Source: Actinomycetes bacterium
GTDB lineage: Bacteria; Actinomycetota; Acidimicrobiia; Acidimicrobiales; Microtrichaceae
NCBI GenBank assembly: GCA_023434535.1
Contig: JAEYSR010000155.1
Coordinates: 1 to 17,882 of the forward strand
Length of the DNA stretch: 17,882 nt
Reading direction: 5' to 3'
Within the stretch, counting starts at the first letter, position 1, and each line of letters opens with the position of its first letter. Positions 6,151 through 14,152 of the stretch are shown one piece after another. The translations under genes and the position numbers were made by a program. The notes under the pieces were generated by a model. It was given only the letters and a program-made list of their open reading frames with translations, made no database searches and was not told the origin of the DNA.

Positions 6151-6180
6151 ACCTTGTCGAGCCAACTCGAGCAGAGAACG

Positions 6181-9100
6181 ATGACAGCGCTGCGCAGGTT
6201 CGTCGCGTTCTCGATCGTCGGCTACCTCGTCCTCGTCCTGCTGCCGCAGGACCTGATGGGCATCTGGTTCGTGCTCTTCGGGTGGGCGTGCGTCCTGGTC
6301 GCAGCGCGGCGCACCCGCGCACTCCCGAGCGGCATCCGCGGACCTGCCGTGCTCGTGGTCCTCGCCGGCGCCGCATCGCTCACCGGAGCCATCGTCCGCG
6401 CCGTCCACGGGCTGATCATCGACCAGGACTATCCGTTCCCGTCCGTCGCCGACGCGTTCTCGCTGCTCGCGACCGTCCTGTTCCTGGTGACGATCATCAC
6501 GATCGTCCGCCGCCGCGTCGGCCGGATCACCGCGGACCTCGCACTGGACGCCATCATCGGCGGTCTCGCCGCGGCCCTCGTCCAGTGGCAGCTGGTCCTG
6601 GTGCCGTACCTGCAGACGACCACCGCCCCCCGGGACGCCGTGGCGGTGAACGTCGTGTACGCCGGCTTCTCCACGCTCCTCGTGATGAGCGCCGTCCTCG
6701 CACTCGTCGCCGGAGGCAACCGGTCCACCAGCAACCGGCTCCTCGCCGCCGGCCTCCTCGCGACCGTCCTCCTGGACGTGGCCGCCACGCTCATCACCGC
6801 AGGTCGGATCCCCGACGTGGTCCGGCTGTACATCGCACCGTTCGTGTTCATCTTCGGTGGCGCCGGTCTCCTGCACCCGTCGGTCAGCTCCCTCCTCGAA
6901 CGACCGCTCGACCCCCTGGCCCTGCGTCGGATCACGGCGAAGCGCATCGGCGTCCTGGCGATCGCGCTCGTCGCCGCTCCGGCGCTCCTGCTGATCGCCG
7001 TCGCCACGGGCGACAGCAGCATCTGGCTCCCCGCCGTCGGATCGTTGGCACTGGCACCGCTCGTCGTCGTCCGGCTCGGCCGACTCGTCCGGCAGAACGA
7101 GCTCCTCGCCGCCCAGGAGGCCACCCTGCGCTCCGTCGGCGAGCGACTGGTCGCTGCCGAGACCGAGGACGACGTCACCAGGATCATCACCGTCGGGCTC
7201 GAGCAGGTCCTGCAGAAGACGTACCTCCAGGGCGCGCTCGTCCTCGACCCTGCCCGCGACCGCCTCCCCGGGACCATGGGCCGGGCCGTCGACCAGGCGC
7301 TCGCCGTCGTCGACTCGGAGGCCCGGTCGGCGCGGACGGGCGAGCTGCACGAGCTGGAGGACGCCGCCGGGGACGGGCACTGGTACGCCGCCCTCGTGGT
7401 CGTCCAGCGCCAGCTCCGGGGCGTGCTCGTCGTCAACACCGACCACCCGCTCCGGCCGGAGGACCAGAACGTCCTCCAGTCCCTCAGCCGCGAGGCGTCG
7501 ATCGCCGTCCGGGCCGTCGAGCAGACCGAGATCAACGTCCGCCAGCGCTCGGAGGAGCGCTTCGGCTCGCTCATCGACAACTCGTCGGACATCGTGGCGA
7601 TCCTGAACAACGAGGGCCGCCTCGCGTACGTCTCCCCCGTCGCCGTGCGCCTCCTCGGCTACCCCTCCGACTTCCGGGGCATCGAGTTCGCCCTCGACCT
7701 CGTGCACCCCGACGACCAGGTCGCCGCTCTGCAGATGCTCGACGGCGTCCGCTACGGCGACCGCTCACCGGTCGAGCTCCGCCTCCGCCACGTCGCCGGC
7801 ACCTTCCACTGGTTCGAGGTGGTGGGCGTGGACCTGCAGAGCGATCCGAACATCCGCGGCATCGTCCTGAACGCCCGCGAGATCGGCGACCGCAAGGCGG
7901 CCGAGCAGAAGCTCCAGTACTCCGAGGCCCGGTTCAAGGCGCTGGTGCAGAACTCGAGCGACGTCGTCCTCGTGGTCGGCTCGGCGGACGGCATCCGCTA
8001 CGCCAGCCCCTCGGTCGAGCGCACCATCGGCGGCACCCCCGACGACCTCATCGGGCAGTCGCTCGACGAGACGTTCCGCGACAGCGGCGTGGACTGGGAC
8101 AGCGCCCTGCGCGCCGGCCGGGCGGACGCCGAGCACCCCGAGCTCCTGGAGTTCGGCTTCCGCAACCAGCACGGCGAGTGGATCCACCTCGAGGCGTCGG
8201 TGACCGACCTGCGCCGGGAGGAGGCCGTCGGCGGCTTCGTCCTCAACGCCCGCGACGTCACCGAGCGCACCACGATGATGCAGCGACTGCGCTACCAGTC
8301 GACCCACGACGCCCTCACCGGGCTCGCCAACCGCGTCCTGGCGTCGGAGGAGCTCGGTGGGATGCTCGGACGCAACGCCGGCGGCAGCACGGTCGCGGTG
8401 ATCTCGCTCGACATCGACGACTTCAAGGACATCAACGACAGCCTCGGACACGGCGTCGGCGACCGGCTCCTCTACGCCGTCGCCGATCGGATCAAGGAGA
8501 GCCTCGCCTTCGGCGACGTCGCGGCCAGGGGTGGCGGCGACGAGTTCATCGTCGTCCTCGAGCGGGCCCACGGCGAGGACCAGGTGCTCGAGCTCGCCGA
8601 TCGGCTGATCTCCTCGATGGAGCGACCCTTCCAGATCGACGGCCGCGAGCTGTCGATCACGGCGTCCGCCGGCGTCGCCTACGACCACGACCGGGAGATC
8701 GCCGCCGAGGTGCTCCTGCGCAACGCCGACACCGCCATGTACCGGGCCAAGCAGCTCGGCAAGCGGCGCTCCGTGGTGTTCGAGTCCCACATGCACACGG
8801 CCTCGTTCGACCGCCTCGAGCTGCGGGCCGACCTCGCCCGAGCCATCGAGACCGACCAGTTCATGGCCCACTACCAGCCGATCGTGGAGCTGGCCACGCG
8901 CCGCATCGTCGGCTGCGAGGCCCTGATCCGCTGGCAGCACCCGCACCGGGGCCTGCTCTCCCCCGCCATCTTCGTCCCCCTCGCCGAGGAGACCGGGCTC
9001 ATCTCGCAGATGGGCGAGTGGATGATGGAGCGGGCGTGCCGCGACCTCGCCGACTGGCGGTCGACCATGCCGGAGCTCGCCGACCCGCTGACCATCTCGG

Positions 9101-9600
9101 TGAACCTCACGGCGCAGGAGGTCCACGGCGAGCGCCTGGTGCCGGTCGTCACCGACATCCTCCGTCGCACCGGCCTGCCCGCCGACCGGCTGGTCCTCGA
9201 GGTCACCGAATCGAACCTGCTGTCGGACACCGACGTGATCCAGGAGCGGATGCAGAAGCTCCGGGCGCTCGGCACCCGCCTGGCGATCGACGACTTCGGC
9301 ACCGGCTACTCGTCGCTCGGCTACATCCAGCGCTTCGCCTTCGACGTCCTCAAGATCGACCGGTCCTTCGTCGAGGGCCTCGACCGCCAGACCAACCGCC
9401 AGATCGTCACCGCGGTGCTGGACCTCGCACGGGAGCTCGGCGTGCGCGTCGTGGCGGAGGGCATCGAGGAGGAGGAGCAGGAGCAGGCCCTGCTCGAGCT
9501 CGGCTGCCAGTTCGCCCAGGGCTACCGCTACTCCCGCCCGGTCCCCGCCACGCAGTTCCGCAAGCTCCTCCTGGAGCAGCGGGTCTCCGCGACCAGCTGA
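6181..9600 (+). CDS. Membrane-bound GAF-PAS-PAS-GGDEF-EAL c-di-GMP turnover protein
   Basis: A 1139-aa signalling protein. About ten hydrophobic helices (residues 4-305) form a MASE-like membrane sensor. Then come a GAF-like domain (about 315-445), PAS 1 (from SEERFGSLIDNSSD, 457), PAS 2 (from SEARFKALVQNSSD, 581), GGDEF (about 703-870) and EAL (about 885-1130). The cyclase motif GGDEF (785-789) is intact. The inhibitory I-site position reads AFGD instead of RxxD, so product inhibition is probably absent. The EAL domain keeps EAL (913-915), SVNLTAQE, LEVTE (E1007, E1010), DDFGTGYSSL (1037-1046) and E1093 of VAEGIEE, so it looks catalytically competent. A GTG at 6118 has a reasonable Shine-Dalgarno, but the 21 codons before 6181 are rich in rare codons (AGG, AGA, AAT, CAA, TTG), unlike the gene; I therefore prefer ATG 6181. 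Inferred: an inner-membrane receptor controlling c-di-GMP. Confidence 0.95.
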   Translation: MTALRRFVAFSIVGYLVLVLLPQDLMGIWFVLFGWACVLVAARRTRALPSGIRGPAVLVVLAGAASLTGAIVRAVHGLIIDQDYPFPSVADAFSLLATVLFLVTIITIVRRRVGRITADLALDAIIGGLAAALVQWQLVLVPYLQTTTAPRDAVAVNVVYAGFSTLLVMSAVLALVAGGNRSTSNRLLAAGLLATVLLDVAATLITAGRIPDVVRLYIAPFVFIFGGAGLLHPSVSSLLERPLDPLALRRITAKRIGVLAIALVAAPALLLIAVATGDSSIWLPAVGSLALAPLVVVRLGRLVRQNELLAAQEATLRSVGERLVAAETEDDVTRIITVGLEQVLQKTYLQGALVLDPARDRLPGTMGRAVDQALAVVDSEARSARTGELHELEDAAGDGHWYAALVVVQRQLRGVLVVNTDHPLRPEDQNVLQSLSREASIAVRAVEQTEINVRQRSEERFGSLIDNSSDIVAILNNEGRLAYVSPVAVRLLGYPSDFRGIEFALDLVHPDDQVAALQMLDGVRYGDRSPVELRLRHVAGTFHWFEVVGVDLQSDPNIRGIVLNAREIGDRKAAEQKLQYSEARFKALVQNSSDVVLVVGSADGIRYASPSVERTIGGTPDDLIGQSLDETFRDSGVDWDSALRAGRADAEHPELLEFGFRNQHGEWIHLEASVTDLRREEAVGGFVLNARDVTERTTMMQRLRYQSTHDALTGLANRVLASEELGGMLGRNAGGSTVAVISLDIDDFKDINDSLGHGVGDRLLYAVADRIKESLAFGDVAARGGGDEFIVVLERAHGEDQVLELADRLISSMERPFQIDGRELSITASAGVAYDHDREIAAEVLLRNADTAMYRAKQLGKRRSVVFESHMHTASFDRLELRADLARAIETDQFMAHYQPIVELATRRIVGCEALIRWQHPHRGLLSPAIFVPLAEETGLISQMGEWMMERACRDLADWRSTMPELADPLTISVNLTAQEVHGERLVPVVTDILRRTGLPADRLVLEVTESNLLSDTDVIQERMQKLRALGTRLAIDDFGTGYSSLGYIQRFAFDVLKIDRSFVEGLDRQTNRQIVTAVLDLARELGVRVVAEGIEEEEQEQALLELGCQFAQGYRYSRPVPATQFRKLLLEQRVSATS

Positions 9601-9650
9601 CGTCCCCACGTCGAACCGCCCCGAGCCGAACGGCCCCGATCCCGCACGCC

Positions 9651-9674
9651 CGTCGACGCGGGAGACTGTCGACG
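9651..9674 (+). promoter_or_regulatory. Hairpin presenting the Shine-Dalgarno of the second SpoU gene
   Basis: CGTCGAC (9651-9657) and GTCGACG (9668-9674) are perfect 7-bp complements around a 10-nt loop, GCGGGAGACT, which carries the Shine-Dalgarno GGGAG. The 3' arm ends on the first base of the GTG start. Folding would expose the SD in the loop but sequester the spacer. Confidence 0.4.
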
Positions 9675-10504
9675 TGGAACGGATCGACGACCCTCACGAC
9701 GGCCGACTCGACGACTACCGCCACCTCAACGACGCGGCGGTCCGGGCCGCTGCGGACCTCGACGGACCGGGAGCCGGGTGTGCCATCGTCGAAGGCGCGG
9801 TCGCCCTCGACGTCGTGGTGCGCTCCGGAGCGCCGCTGAGGTCGGTCCTTCTGACGCCGAACCGGGTCGAGGCCCTGTCGCACGTTCTCGACGCCGTCCC
9901 CGACGGGGTGCCCGTCTACGTGGCCGAGCGCCGGGTCCTGGCCGACGTGGTGGGCTTCGACCTGCACCGCGGCGTTCTCGCCTCCGCCCGGCGGCCGGTG
10001 CCACCCGACCCGTCGGCGGTGCTGGCGACGTGCCGCCGGGTGGTCGTCACGGAGGCACTGAACGACCACGAGAACCTCGGGGCGCTGTTCCGCAACGCCG
10101 CCGCTCTGGGCGTGGACGCGGTCGCCCTAGACGACCGCACCGCGGATCCGCTGTACCGACGGTCGATCCGGGTGTCGTCGGGGTGGGCGGCGGTGCTCCC
10201 CCATCTGCGGATCGGTCCGCTGGCGGACGGCTACCCGCTGCTCCGGGCCGCCGGCCTCCGCGTGGTCGCGCTCACTCCGTCGGCCGGAGCGCTGGACGTC
10301 GATGCGGCCGCGGCGACCGGGCTGCTCGACGACCGCGTGGCGCTGGTCGTCGGTGCGGAGGGCCCTGGTCTCTCCGCTGCCGCGATCGACGGTGCCGACG
10401 CGGCGGTCCGCATCCCGATGGCACCAGGGGTCGACTCGCTCAACGTCGCGACGTCGCTGGCCGTGGTGGCCGCCTTCGCCGCCGCCCGCCGGAGCTGGAC
10501 CTGA
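9674..10504 (+). CDS. SpoU-family rRNA/tRNA 2'-O-methyltransferase
   Basis: A 276-aa SAM-dependent RNA ribose methyltransferase, a second SpoU protein distinct from the one at 1-994. The N-terminal substrate-binding domain (about 1-110, with AIVEGAVALDVVVRSG) precedes the catalytic SPOUT knot: motif 1 NDHENLGALFRNAAALG (130-146), motif 2 GAEGPGLS (227-234), motif 3 RIPMAPGVDSLNVATSLAV (246-264). DPLYRRSIRVSSGWAAVLP (158-176) is typical of an actinobacterial TrmH-like subgroup. GTG at 9674 is followed by the polar, Asp-rich start ERIDDPHDGRLDDY. It lies 73 nt after the GGDEF-EAL gene and may be co-transcribed; a functional link is unlikely. It converges with ribH. The target nucleotide is unknown. 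Confidence 0.95.
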   Translation: MERIDDPHDGRLDDYRHLNDAAVRAAADLDGPGAGCAIVEGAVALDVVVRSGAPLRSVLLTPNRVEALSHVLDAVPDGVPVYVAERRVLADVVGFDLHRGVLASARRPVPPDPSAVLATCRRVVVTEALNDHENLGALFRNAAALGVDAVALDDRTADPLYRRSIRVSSGWAAVLPHLRIGPLADGYPLLRAAGLRVVALTPSAGALDVDAAAATGLLDDRVALVVGAEGPGLSAAAIDGADAAVRIPMAPGVDSLNVATSLAVVAAFAAARRSWT

Positions 10505-10532
10505 CGTTCTCGGAGCCGGCGAGGTGGTGACC

Positions 10533-10553
10533 GGCGGGCCGGTTCAGCCCGCC
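10533..10553. terminator. Terminator-like hairpin between convergent trmH-like gene and ribH
   Basis: GGCGGGC (10533-10539), a 7-nt loop and GCCCGCC (10547-10553) form a perfect 7-bp GC stem that includes the ribH stop codon in its loop and edge. It sits in the 39-nt gap between convergent stops. There is no T tract on either strand, so it is not a classical intrinsic terminator. Confidence 0.4.
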
Positions 10554-11047
10554 CGCAGCTCGGCGAGGACCCGCACCATCTCCAGCGCCGTGTCGGCCGC
10601 CTCGGACCCCTTGTTGTCGCCGGTGACGTCGCCGTCGACGACGGAGCGCACCAGCGCCTGGCGGCGGTCCTCCACCGTGAGGACGGCGAGGATGATCGGC
10701 ACCTCGGCGCTCAGCTGGGCGTCCATGATCCCGGCCGCGGCCGGACCGGCCACGTACTCGAAGTGGGCGGTGTCGCCCCGGATCACGCAGCCGATGGCGA
10801 TCACCGCGTCGTAGCGGCCGGTTCCGGCCATCACCTTGGCCGCCAGCGGGAGCTCGAAGGCCCCGGGGACCCAGGCGAGGTCCACGTCGTCGTCGGCGAC
10901 GCCCCGCTCGGACAGCGTCTCGCGCGCCCCGCGGAGCAGTCGGCCGGTGACGACCTCGTTCCACCGGGCGCACACGATCCCGACGCGACGCCCGGTCCCG
11001 TCGACGGGCGTGCCGTCGTCGGGCGGGGTGGAGAAGTTGCGTCCCAT
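10544..11047 (-). CDS. ribH: 6,7-dimethyl-8-ribityllumazine synthase
   Basis: Condenses 5-amino-6-ribitylaminouracil with 3,4-dihydroxy-2-butanone 4-phosphate to lumazine, the penultimate riboflavin step. At 167 aa it is of usual length. Motifs: VGIVCARWNEVVTGRLLRGA near the N-terminus, VPGAFELPLAAKV (substrate binding), IAIGCVIRGDTAHFEYV with the catalytic-region histidine, LTVEDRRQALVRS and NKGSEAADTALEM. The LTVEDRRQA segment departs from the common LTTENxxQA. The ATG at 11047 lies 39 nt after the ribBA stop with GGAGG 12 nt upstream. Last gene of the riboflavin operon. Such proteins usually assemble into pentamers or icosahedral 60-mers. Confidence 0.97.
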   Translation of the reverse strand: MGRNFSTPPDDGTPVDGTGRRVGIVCARWNEVVTGRLLRGARETLSERGVADDDVDLAWVPGAFELPLAAKVMAGTGRYDAVIAIGCVIRGDTAHFEYVAGPAAAGIMDAQLSAEVPIILAVLTVEDRRQALVRSVVDGDVTGDNKGSEAADTALEMVRVLAELRAG

Positions 11048-11086
11048 CAGTGCGTCCTGCCTCCGTGGAGTTGCGTGCCGGGTCGG

Positions 11087-12337
11087 TCAGTCATCGAGGT
11101 TCTCGAGCAGGTGGCCCATCTTCTCCCGCTTGGTGCGCAGGTAGTCGATGTTCTCGGGGTTCGGGGCCGACAGGACCGGCACCCGCTCCGTGATCTCCAG
11201 GCCGAAGCCCTCGAGACCGCCGTACTTGGCCGGGTTGTTGGTCATCAGGCGCATGGTGGTGATGCCGAGGTCGTTGAGGATCTGCGCCCCGATGCCGTAC
11301 TCGCGGGAGTCGACGGGGAGCCCGAGCTCCACGTTGGCCTCGACGGTGTCGCGGCCCTCCTCCTGGAGGCCGTAGGCCCGGATCTTGTGGCCCAGGCCGA
11401 TCCCGCGTCCCTCGTGGCCGCGCAGGTAGACCAGCACGCCGAGTCCGTCCTCGGCGATCTTCGCCATGGCGGCGTCGAGCTGGACGCCGCAGTCGCAGCG
11501 CAGCGAGTGGAACACGTCGCCGGTCAGGCACTCGGAGTGCACGCGGACGAGCACCTCCTCCTCGCCCTGCACCGCTCCCTTGGCCATCGCGACGTGCTGC
11601 TCGCCGTCCAGCACGGACTCGTACACGTAGCTCGTGAAGTCGCCCCACGGCGTGGGGATCCGGGCCTCGGCGACCCTCTTGATCAGCTTCTCGTTCTGGC
11701 GCCGGTACTTGATCAGCTGGGCGATCGAGATCATCAGCAGACCGTGGGTCCGGCAGAACTCGACGAGGTCGGGCACCCGGGCCATCGTGCCGTCGTCGTT
11801 GACGATCTCACACAGCACGCCCGCGGGGTAGAGGCCGGCCATCCGGGCCAGGTCGACCGCAGCCTCGGTGTGACCGGCCCGCTTCAGGACGCCGCCGTCG
11901 GCGTAGCGCAGCGGGAAGATGTGGCCCGGTCGGGCCAGGTCCAGAGGCGTCGTGGCCGGGTCCGTCAGCGCCCTGAGCGTGGCGGCGCGGTCCGACGCCG
12001 AGATGCCGGTGCTGGTGCCGTGGACGTAGTCGACGGTGTAGGTGAACGCCGTGCGGTGGGACTCGGTGTTGTCCCGGACCATCAGCGGGATGTCCAGCTC
12101 GTCGAGGCGCTCACCCAGGAGCGGGGCGCAGATCACCCCGGAGGTGTGGCGGACGAAGAAGGCGATCTTCTCTGGCGTCGCGGCCTCGGCCGCCATGATC
12201 AGGTCGCCCTCGTTCTCGCGGTCCTCGTCGTCGACGACCACCACGATCTCGCCCTTGGCGATGGCCGCCACGGCGTCCTCGATCGAGGCGAAGTCGGAAC
12301 CTTCACCACCCTGGTCGGCCAGCGGTTCCCTGTTCAC
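11087..12337 (-). CDS. ribBA: Bifunctional DHBP synthase / GTP cyclohydrolase II
   Basis: A fused 416-aa enzyme supplying both riboflavin precursors. The N-terminal half (about 18-215) is 3,4-dihydroxy-2-butanone 4-phosphate synthase: the acidic metal/substrate loop DDEDRENEGDL (36-46), TSGVICAPL, and RAGHTEAAVDLARMAGL (153-169). The C-terminal half (about 225-410) is GTP cyclohydrolase II: zinc cysteines C270, C281 and C283 in SECLTGDVFHSLRCDCG, the catalytic GHEGRGIGLGHKIRAYGLQ, and the late TNNPAKYGGLEGFGL. All key residues of both halves appear intact. The start is GTG at 12337, overlapping the ribE stop by 4 nt (GTGA), a sign of translational coupling. Confidence 0.97.
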   Translation of the reverse strand: MNREPLADQGGEGSDFASIEDAVAAIAKGEIVVVVDDEDRENEGDLIMAAEAATPEKIAFFVRHTSGVICAPLLGERLDELDIPLMVRDNTESHRTAFTYTVDYVHGTSTGISASDRAATLRALTDPATTPLDLARPGHIFPLRYADGGVLKRAGHTEAAVDLARMAGLYPAGVLCEIVNDDGTMARVPDLVEFCRTHGLLMISIAQLIKYRRQNEKLIKRVAEARIPTPWGDFTSYVYESVLDGEQHVAMAKGAVQGEEEVLVRVHSECLTGDVFHSLRCDCGVQLDAAMAKIAEDGLGVLVYLRGHEGRGIGLGHKIRAYGLQEEGRDTVEANVELGLPVDSREYGIGAQILNDLGITTMRLMTNNPAKYGGLEGFGLEITERVPVLSAPNPENIDYLRTKREKMGHLLENLDD

Positions 12338-12960
12338 GATGCGTTCTCCTGTTCGGTACCTGCCGCGGGCCCGCCCGACGGGGCGGGGGCGGCATCGAGG
12401 AAGCCGCCGAGCAGTCGTTCGGCGTACTTGGCCATCACGTCGACCTCGAGGTTGACGGGATCGCCGGGTCGGCGGCGGCCGAGGGTCGTCACCTCGGACG
12501 TGTGCGGGATGAGCGCGACGGTGAAGCCGTCGTCGAGGACGTCCACGACCGTGAGGCTCACGCCGTCCACGGTGATCGAGCCCTTCTCCACCACGTAGCG
12601 CAGAAGGTGGTCGGGCATGCGGACGCGCAGGTCGGGTGCCGGGTCGACGACCGTGCCCACGGCGTCGACGTGGCCCTGGACCAGGTGTCCGCCCAGGCGG
12701 TCCTCGAGCCGGACCGGTCGCTCGAGGTTGACCGGGTCACCGGGCTGCAGGGAACCGAGCGACGTCCGGGCGAAGGTCTCGTCGCTCACGTCCGCGTCCC
12801 ACCAGTCGTCGCCCCAACCCACGACCGTGAGGCACACGCCGTTGACGGCGGTGGAGGCCCCCATCGCCACGTCGCCGAGCACGACCTCGGCCCGGACCCG
12901 CAGACGCGGCCCGTCGAGCGACACGACCGTCCCCAGCTCCTCCACGATCCCGGTGAACAT
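12334..12960 (-). CDS. ribE: Riboflavin synthase alpha chain
   Basis: Dismutates two lumazine molecules to riboflavin and 5-amino-6-ribitylaminouracil. The 208-aa protein has the two tandem lumazine-binding repeats expected: repeat 1 (about 1-97: MFTGIVEELG, AVNGVCLTVVG, ETFARTSLGSL, LGGHLVQGHVDAVG) and repeat 2 (about 98-195: EKGSITVDGVSLTVVDV, PHTSEVTTLG, VNLEVDVMAKYAERLL). The C-terminal 20 residues are Ala/Pro/Gly-rich. The ATG at 12960 shares one base with the ribD stop (TGATG) and the stop overlaps the ribBA start, so ribD-ribE-ribBA are tightly coupled. In some naming schemes this gene is called ribC. Confidence 0.97.
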   Translation of the reverse strand: MFTGIVEELGTVVSLDGPRLRVRAEVVLGDVAMGASTAVNGVCLTVVGWGDDWWDADVSDETFARTSLGSLQPGDPVNLERPVRLEDRLGGHLVQGHVDAVGTVVDPAPDLRVRMPDHLLRYVVEKGSITVDGVSLTVVDVLDDGFTVALIPHTSEVTTLGRRRPGDPVNLEVDVMAKYAERLLGGFLDAAPAPSGGPAAGTEQENAS

Positions 12961-14033
12961 CAGCGGCCCTCCTCGCCGGACGCCTCGGCCGACTCCGGCA
13001 CCATCTCGATCCGCAGGTCGACGCCGACCCGCTCGACCGCCACGAAGCGGCCGCGACGGACCTCGGAGATGTCCCACGCGCCGTTGCCGCCGAAGAGGCC
13101 CTTCGCGTCGTCGCCGCCGAAGAGCGCCGGAGCCGTGTAGATGACGTAGCGGTCCACGAGCCCGGCCCGGTGGAACTCGCCGGCGACCTTCGCCCCACCC
13201 TCGACCAGCAGCTGCAGCACGCCCTTGGAGCCGAGGTCGTCCAGCACGTCGCCCAGGTCGCCCGAGGTCGAGTAGCAGGGCTGGACGCGGGCGTCGTCGG
13301 AGACGGACCCGAGCACGACCCGCAGCGGATCCGCGTTGCCGCCGGCCGGCAGGACGGGCGGGCGGTAGTCCCGCACGGTCAGCGACGGGTTGTCCCGGCG
13401 GACCGTGCCCGCCCCCACGAGGATGGCGTCGGACTCGGCCCGCAGCCGGTGCCCGTCGGCGCGCGCCTCGGGCGAGGTGATCCACTGGCTGGACCCGTTC
13501 GGCGCCGCAGTGCCGCCGTCGAGCGTCGCCGCGAGCTTGAGGACGACGTAGGGACGGCCGGTGGAGCGGTGCTTGAGGTAGGCGGTGAGCTGGCCGGCGA
13601 CGTGGTCGGCCTGGACGCCGACGGTCACGTCGATGCCGGCGGAGCGGAGCTGCTCGACCCCGCTGCCCGACACCTGCGGATCGGGATCGACGACGCCGAC
13701 GACCACGCGCTCGATCCCCGCGTCGATGATCGCCCGGGTGCACGGGCCGGTGCGCCCGGTGTGGCTGCACGGCTCGAGCGTCACGTAGAGGGTGGCGCCA
13801 CGAGCTGCGTCGCCGGCGGCGCCGAGGGCCACGATCTCGGCGTGGGAGCCGCCGGGCGGCTCGGTCGCGCCCTCGAACATCTGACCGTCAGGGGTGCGGA
13901 CGACGGCGCCCACCCAGGGGTTCGGCGACGTGGCGCACCGGACGGACGCACCCGCGGCGATCGCCCGGACCATGCACTCGCGGTCCACCGCGTCGCTGTG
14001 AGGTGGGAGGTCGTCGGGGCGGTGTGCGTTCAT
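12960..14033 (-). CDS. ribD: Bifunctional pyrimidine deaminase / 5-amino-6-uracil reductase
   Basis: Catalyses the second and third riboflavin steps. The deaminase domain (about 15-155) carries the zinc ligands H64 and E66 of SHAEIVAL and C89 and C98 of EPCSHTGRTGPC. DPDPQVSGSGVEQLRSAGI is the conserved turn before the domain boundary. The NADPH-dependent reductase domain (about 160-345) shows KLAATLDGGTA, SQWITSPEA, VGAGTVRRDNPSLTVR and LLVEGGAKVAGEF. At 357 aa it is of normal length. The ATG at 14033 is first in the operon. A candidate promoter (TACGCT) lies about 70 nt upstream, and there is no FMN-riboswitch sequence in the 192-nt gap. Confidence 0.97.
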   Translation of the reverse strand: MNAHRPDDLPPHSDAVDRECMVRAIAAGASVRCATSPNPWVGAVVRTPDGQMFEGATEPPGGSHAEIVALGAAGDAARGATLYVTLEPCSHTGRTGPCTRAIIDAGIERVVVGVVDPDPQVSGSGVEQLRSAGIDVTVGVQADHVAGQLTAYLKHRSTGRPYVVLKLAATLDGGTAAPNGSSQWITSPEARADGHRLRAESDAILVGAGTVRRDNPSLTVRDYRPPVLPAGGNADPLRVVLGSVSDDARVQPCYSTSGDLGDVLDDLGSKGVLQLLVEGGAKVAGEFHRAGLVDRYVIYTAPALFGGDDAKGLFGGNGAWDISEVRRGRFVAVERVGVDLRIEMVPESAEASGEEGR

Positions 14034-14061
14034 GGGATCTCGGACGGCGGAGCAGCTCGTG

Positions 14062-14082
14062 GCGCCCGCAGGTCGTGGGCGC
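14062..14082 (-). other. Hairpin in the ribD leader
   Basis: A perfect 6-bp inverted repeat (GCGCCC, 9-nt loop, GGGCGC) lies in the short leader, starting about 28 nt upstream of the ribD ATG. It does not resemble the FMN riboswitch core. Confidence 0.3.
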
Positions 14083-14104
14083 GGGACCGGTCGTCCGGCA
14101 ACCG

Positions 14105-14152
14105 AGCGTACCGCCCGACGTCCGGAACGGTCGAATCAGTTCCGGTCGTTCC
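14105..14152 (-). promoter_or_regulatory. ribD promoter region with inverted repeat
   Basis: On the minus strand the -10 candidate is TACGCT (14110-14105). A perfect 7-bp inverted repeat CCGGAAC / GTTCCGG with a 10-nt spacer (14145-14122) lies just upstream and covers the -35 zone. A further GGAAC (14152-14148) precedes it. GGAAC followed 18 nt later by CGTT also resembles an ECF-sigma promoter of the SigR/SigE kind. Either an operator over a housekeeping promoter or an ECF promoter is possible. Confidence 0.4.

Noticed and set aside
6118..6180. Coding extension of the GGDEF-EAL protein from GTG 6118
   Set aside because: Codons are atypical (AGG, AGA, AAT, CAA, TTG, CCA) and the stretch overlaps the P3/P1 arms of the leader structure. 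It is not fully excluded because GAGG lies 9 nt upstream.
5989..7707. A 572-codon open frame on the minus strand, opposite the N-terminal half of the GGDEF-EAL gene
   Set aside because: Asp/Glu/Gly/Arg-biased low-complexity translation; the plus strand encodes clear membrane, GAF and PAS domains.
6099..9839. A 1246-codon open frame on the plus strand in a different phase from the GGDEF-EAL gene
   Set aside because: The translation is Arg/Pro-rich with no motif; it is a by-product of high third-position GC in the real gene.
10763..12598. A 611-codon open frame on the plus strand opposite ribH/ribBA/ribE
   Set aside because: Antisense shadow of three well-supported enzymes; no recognisable motif.
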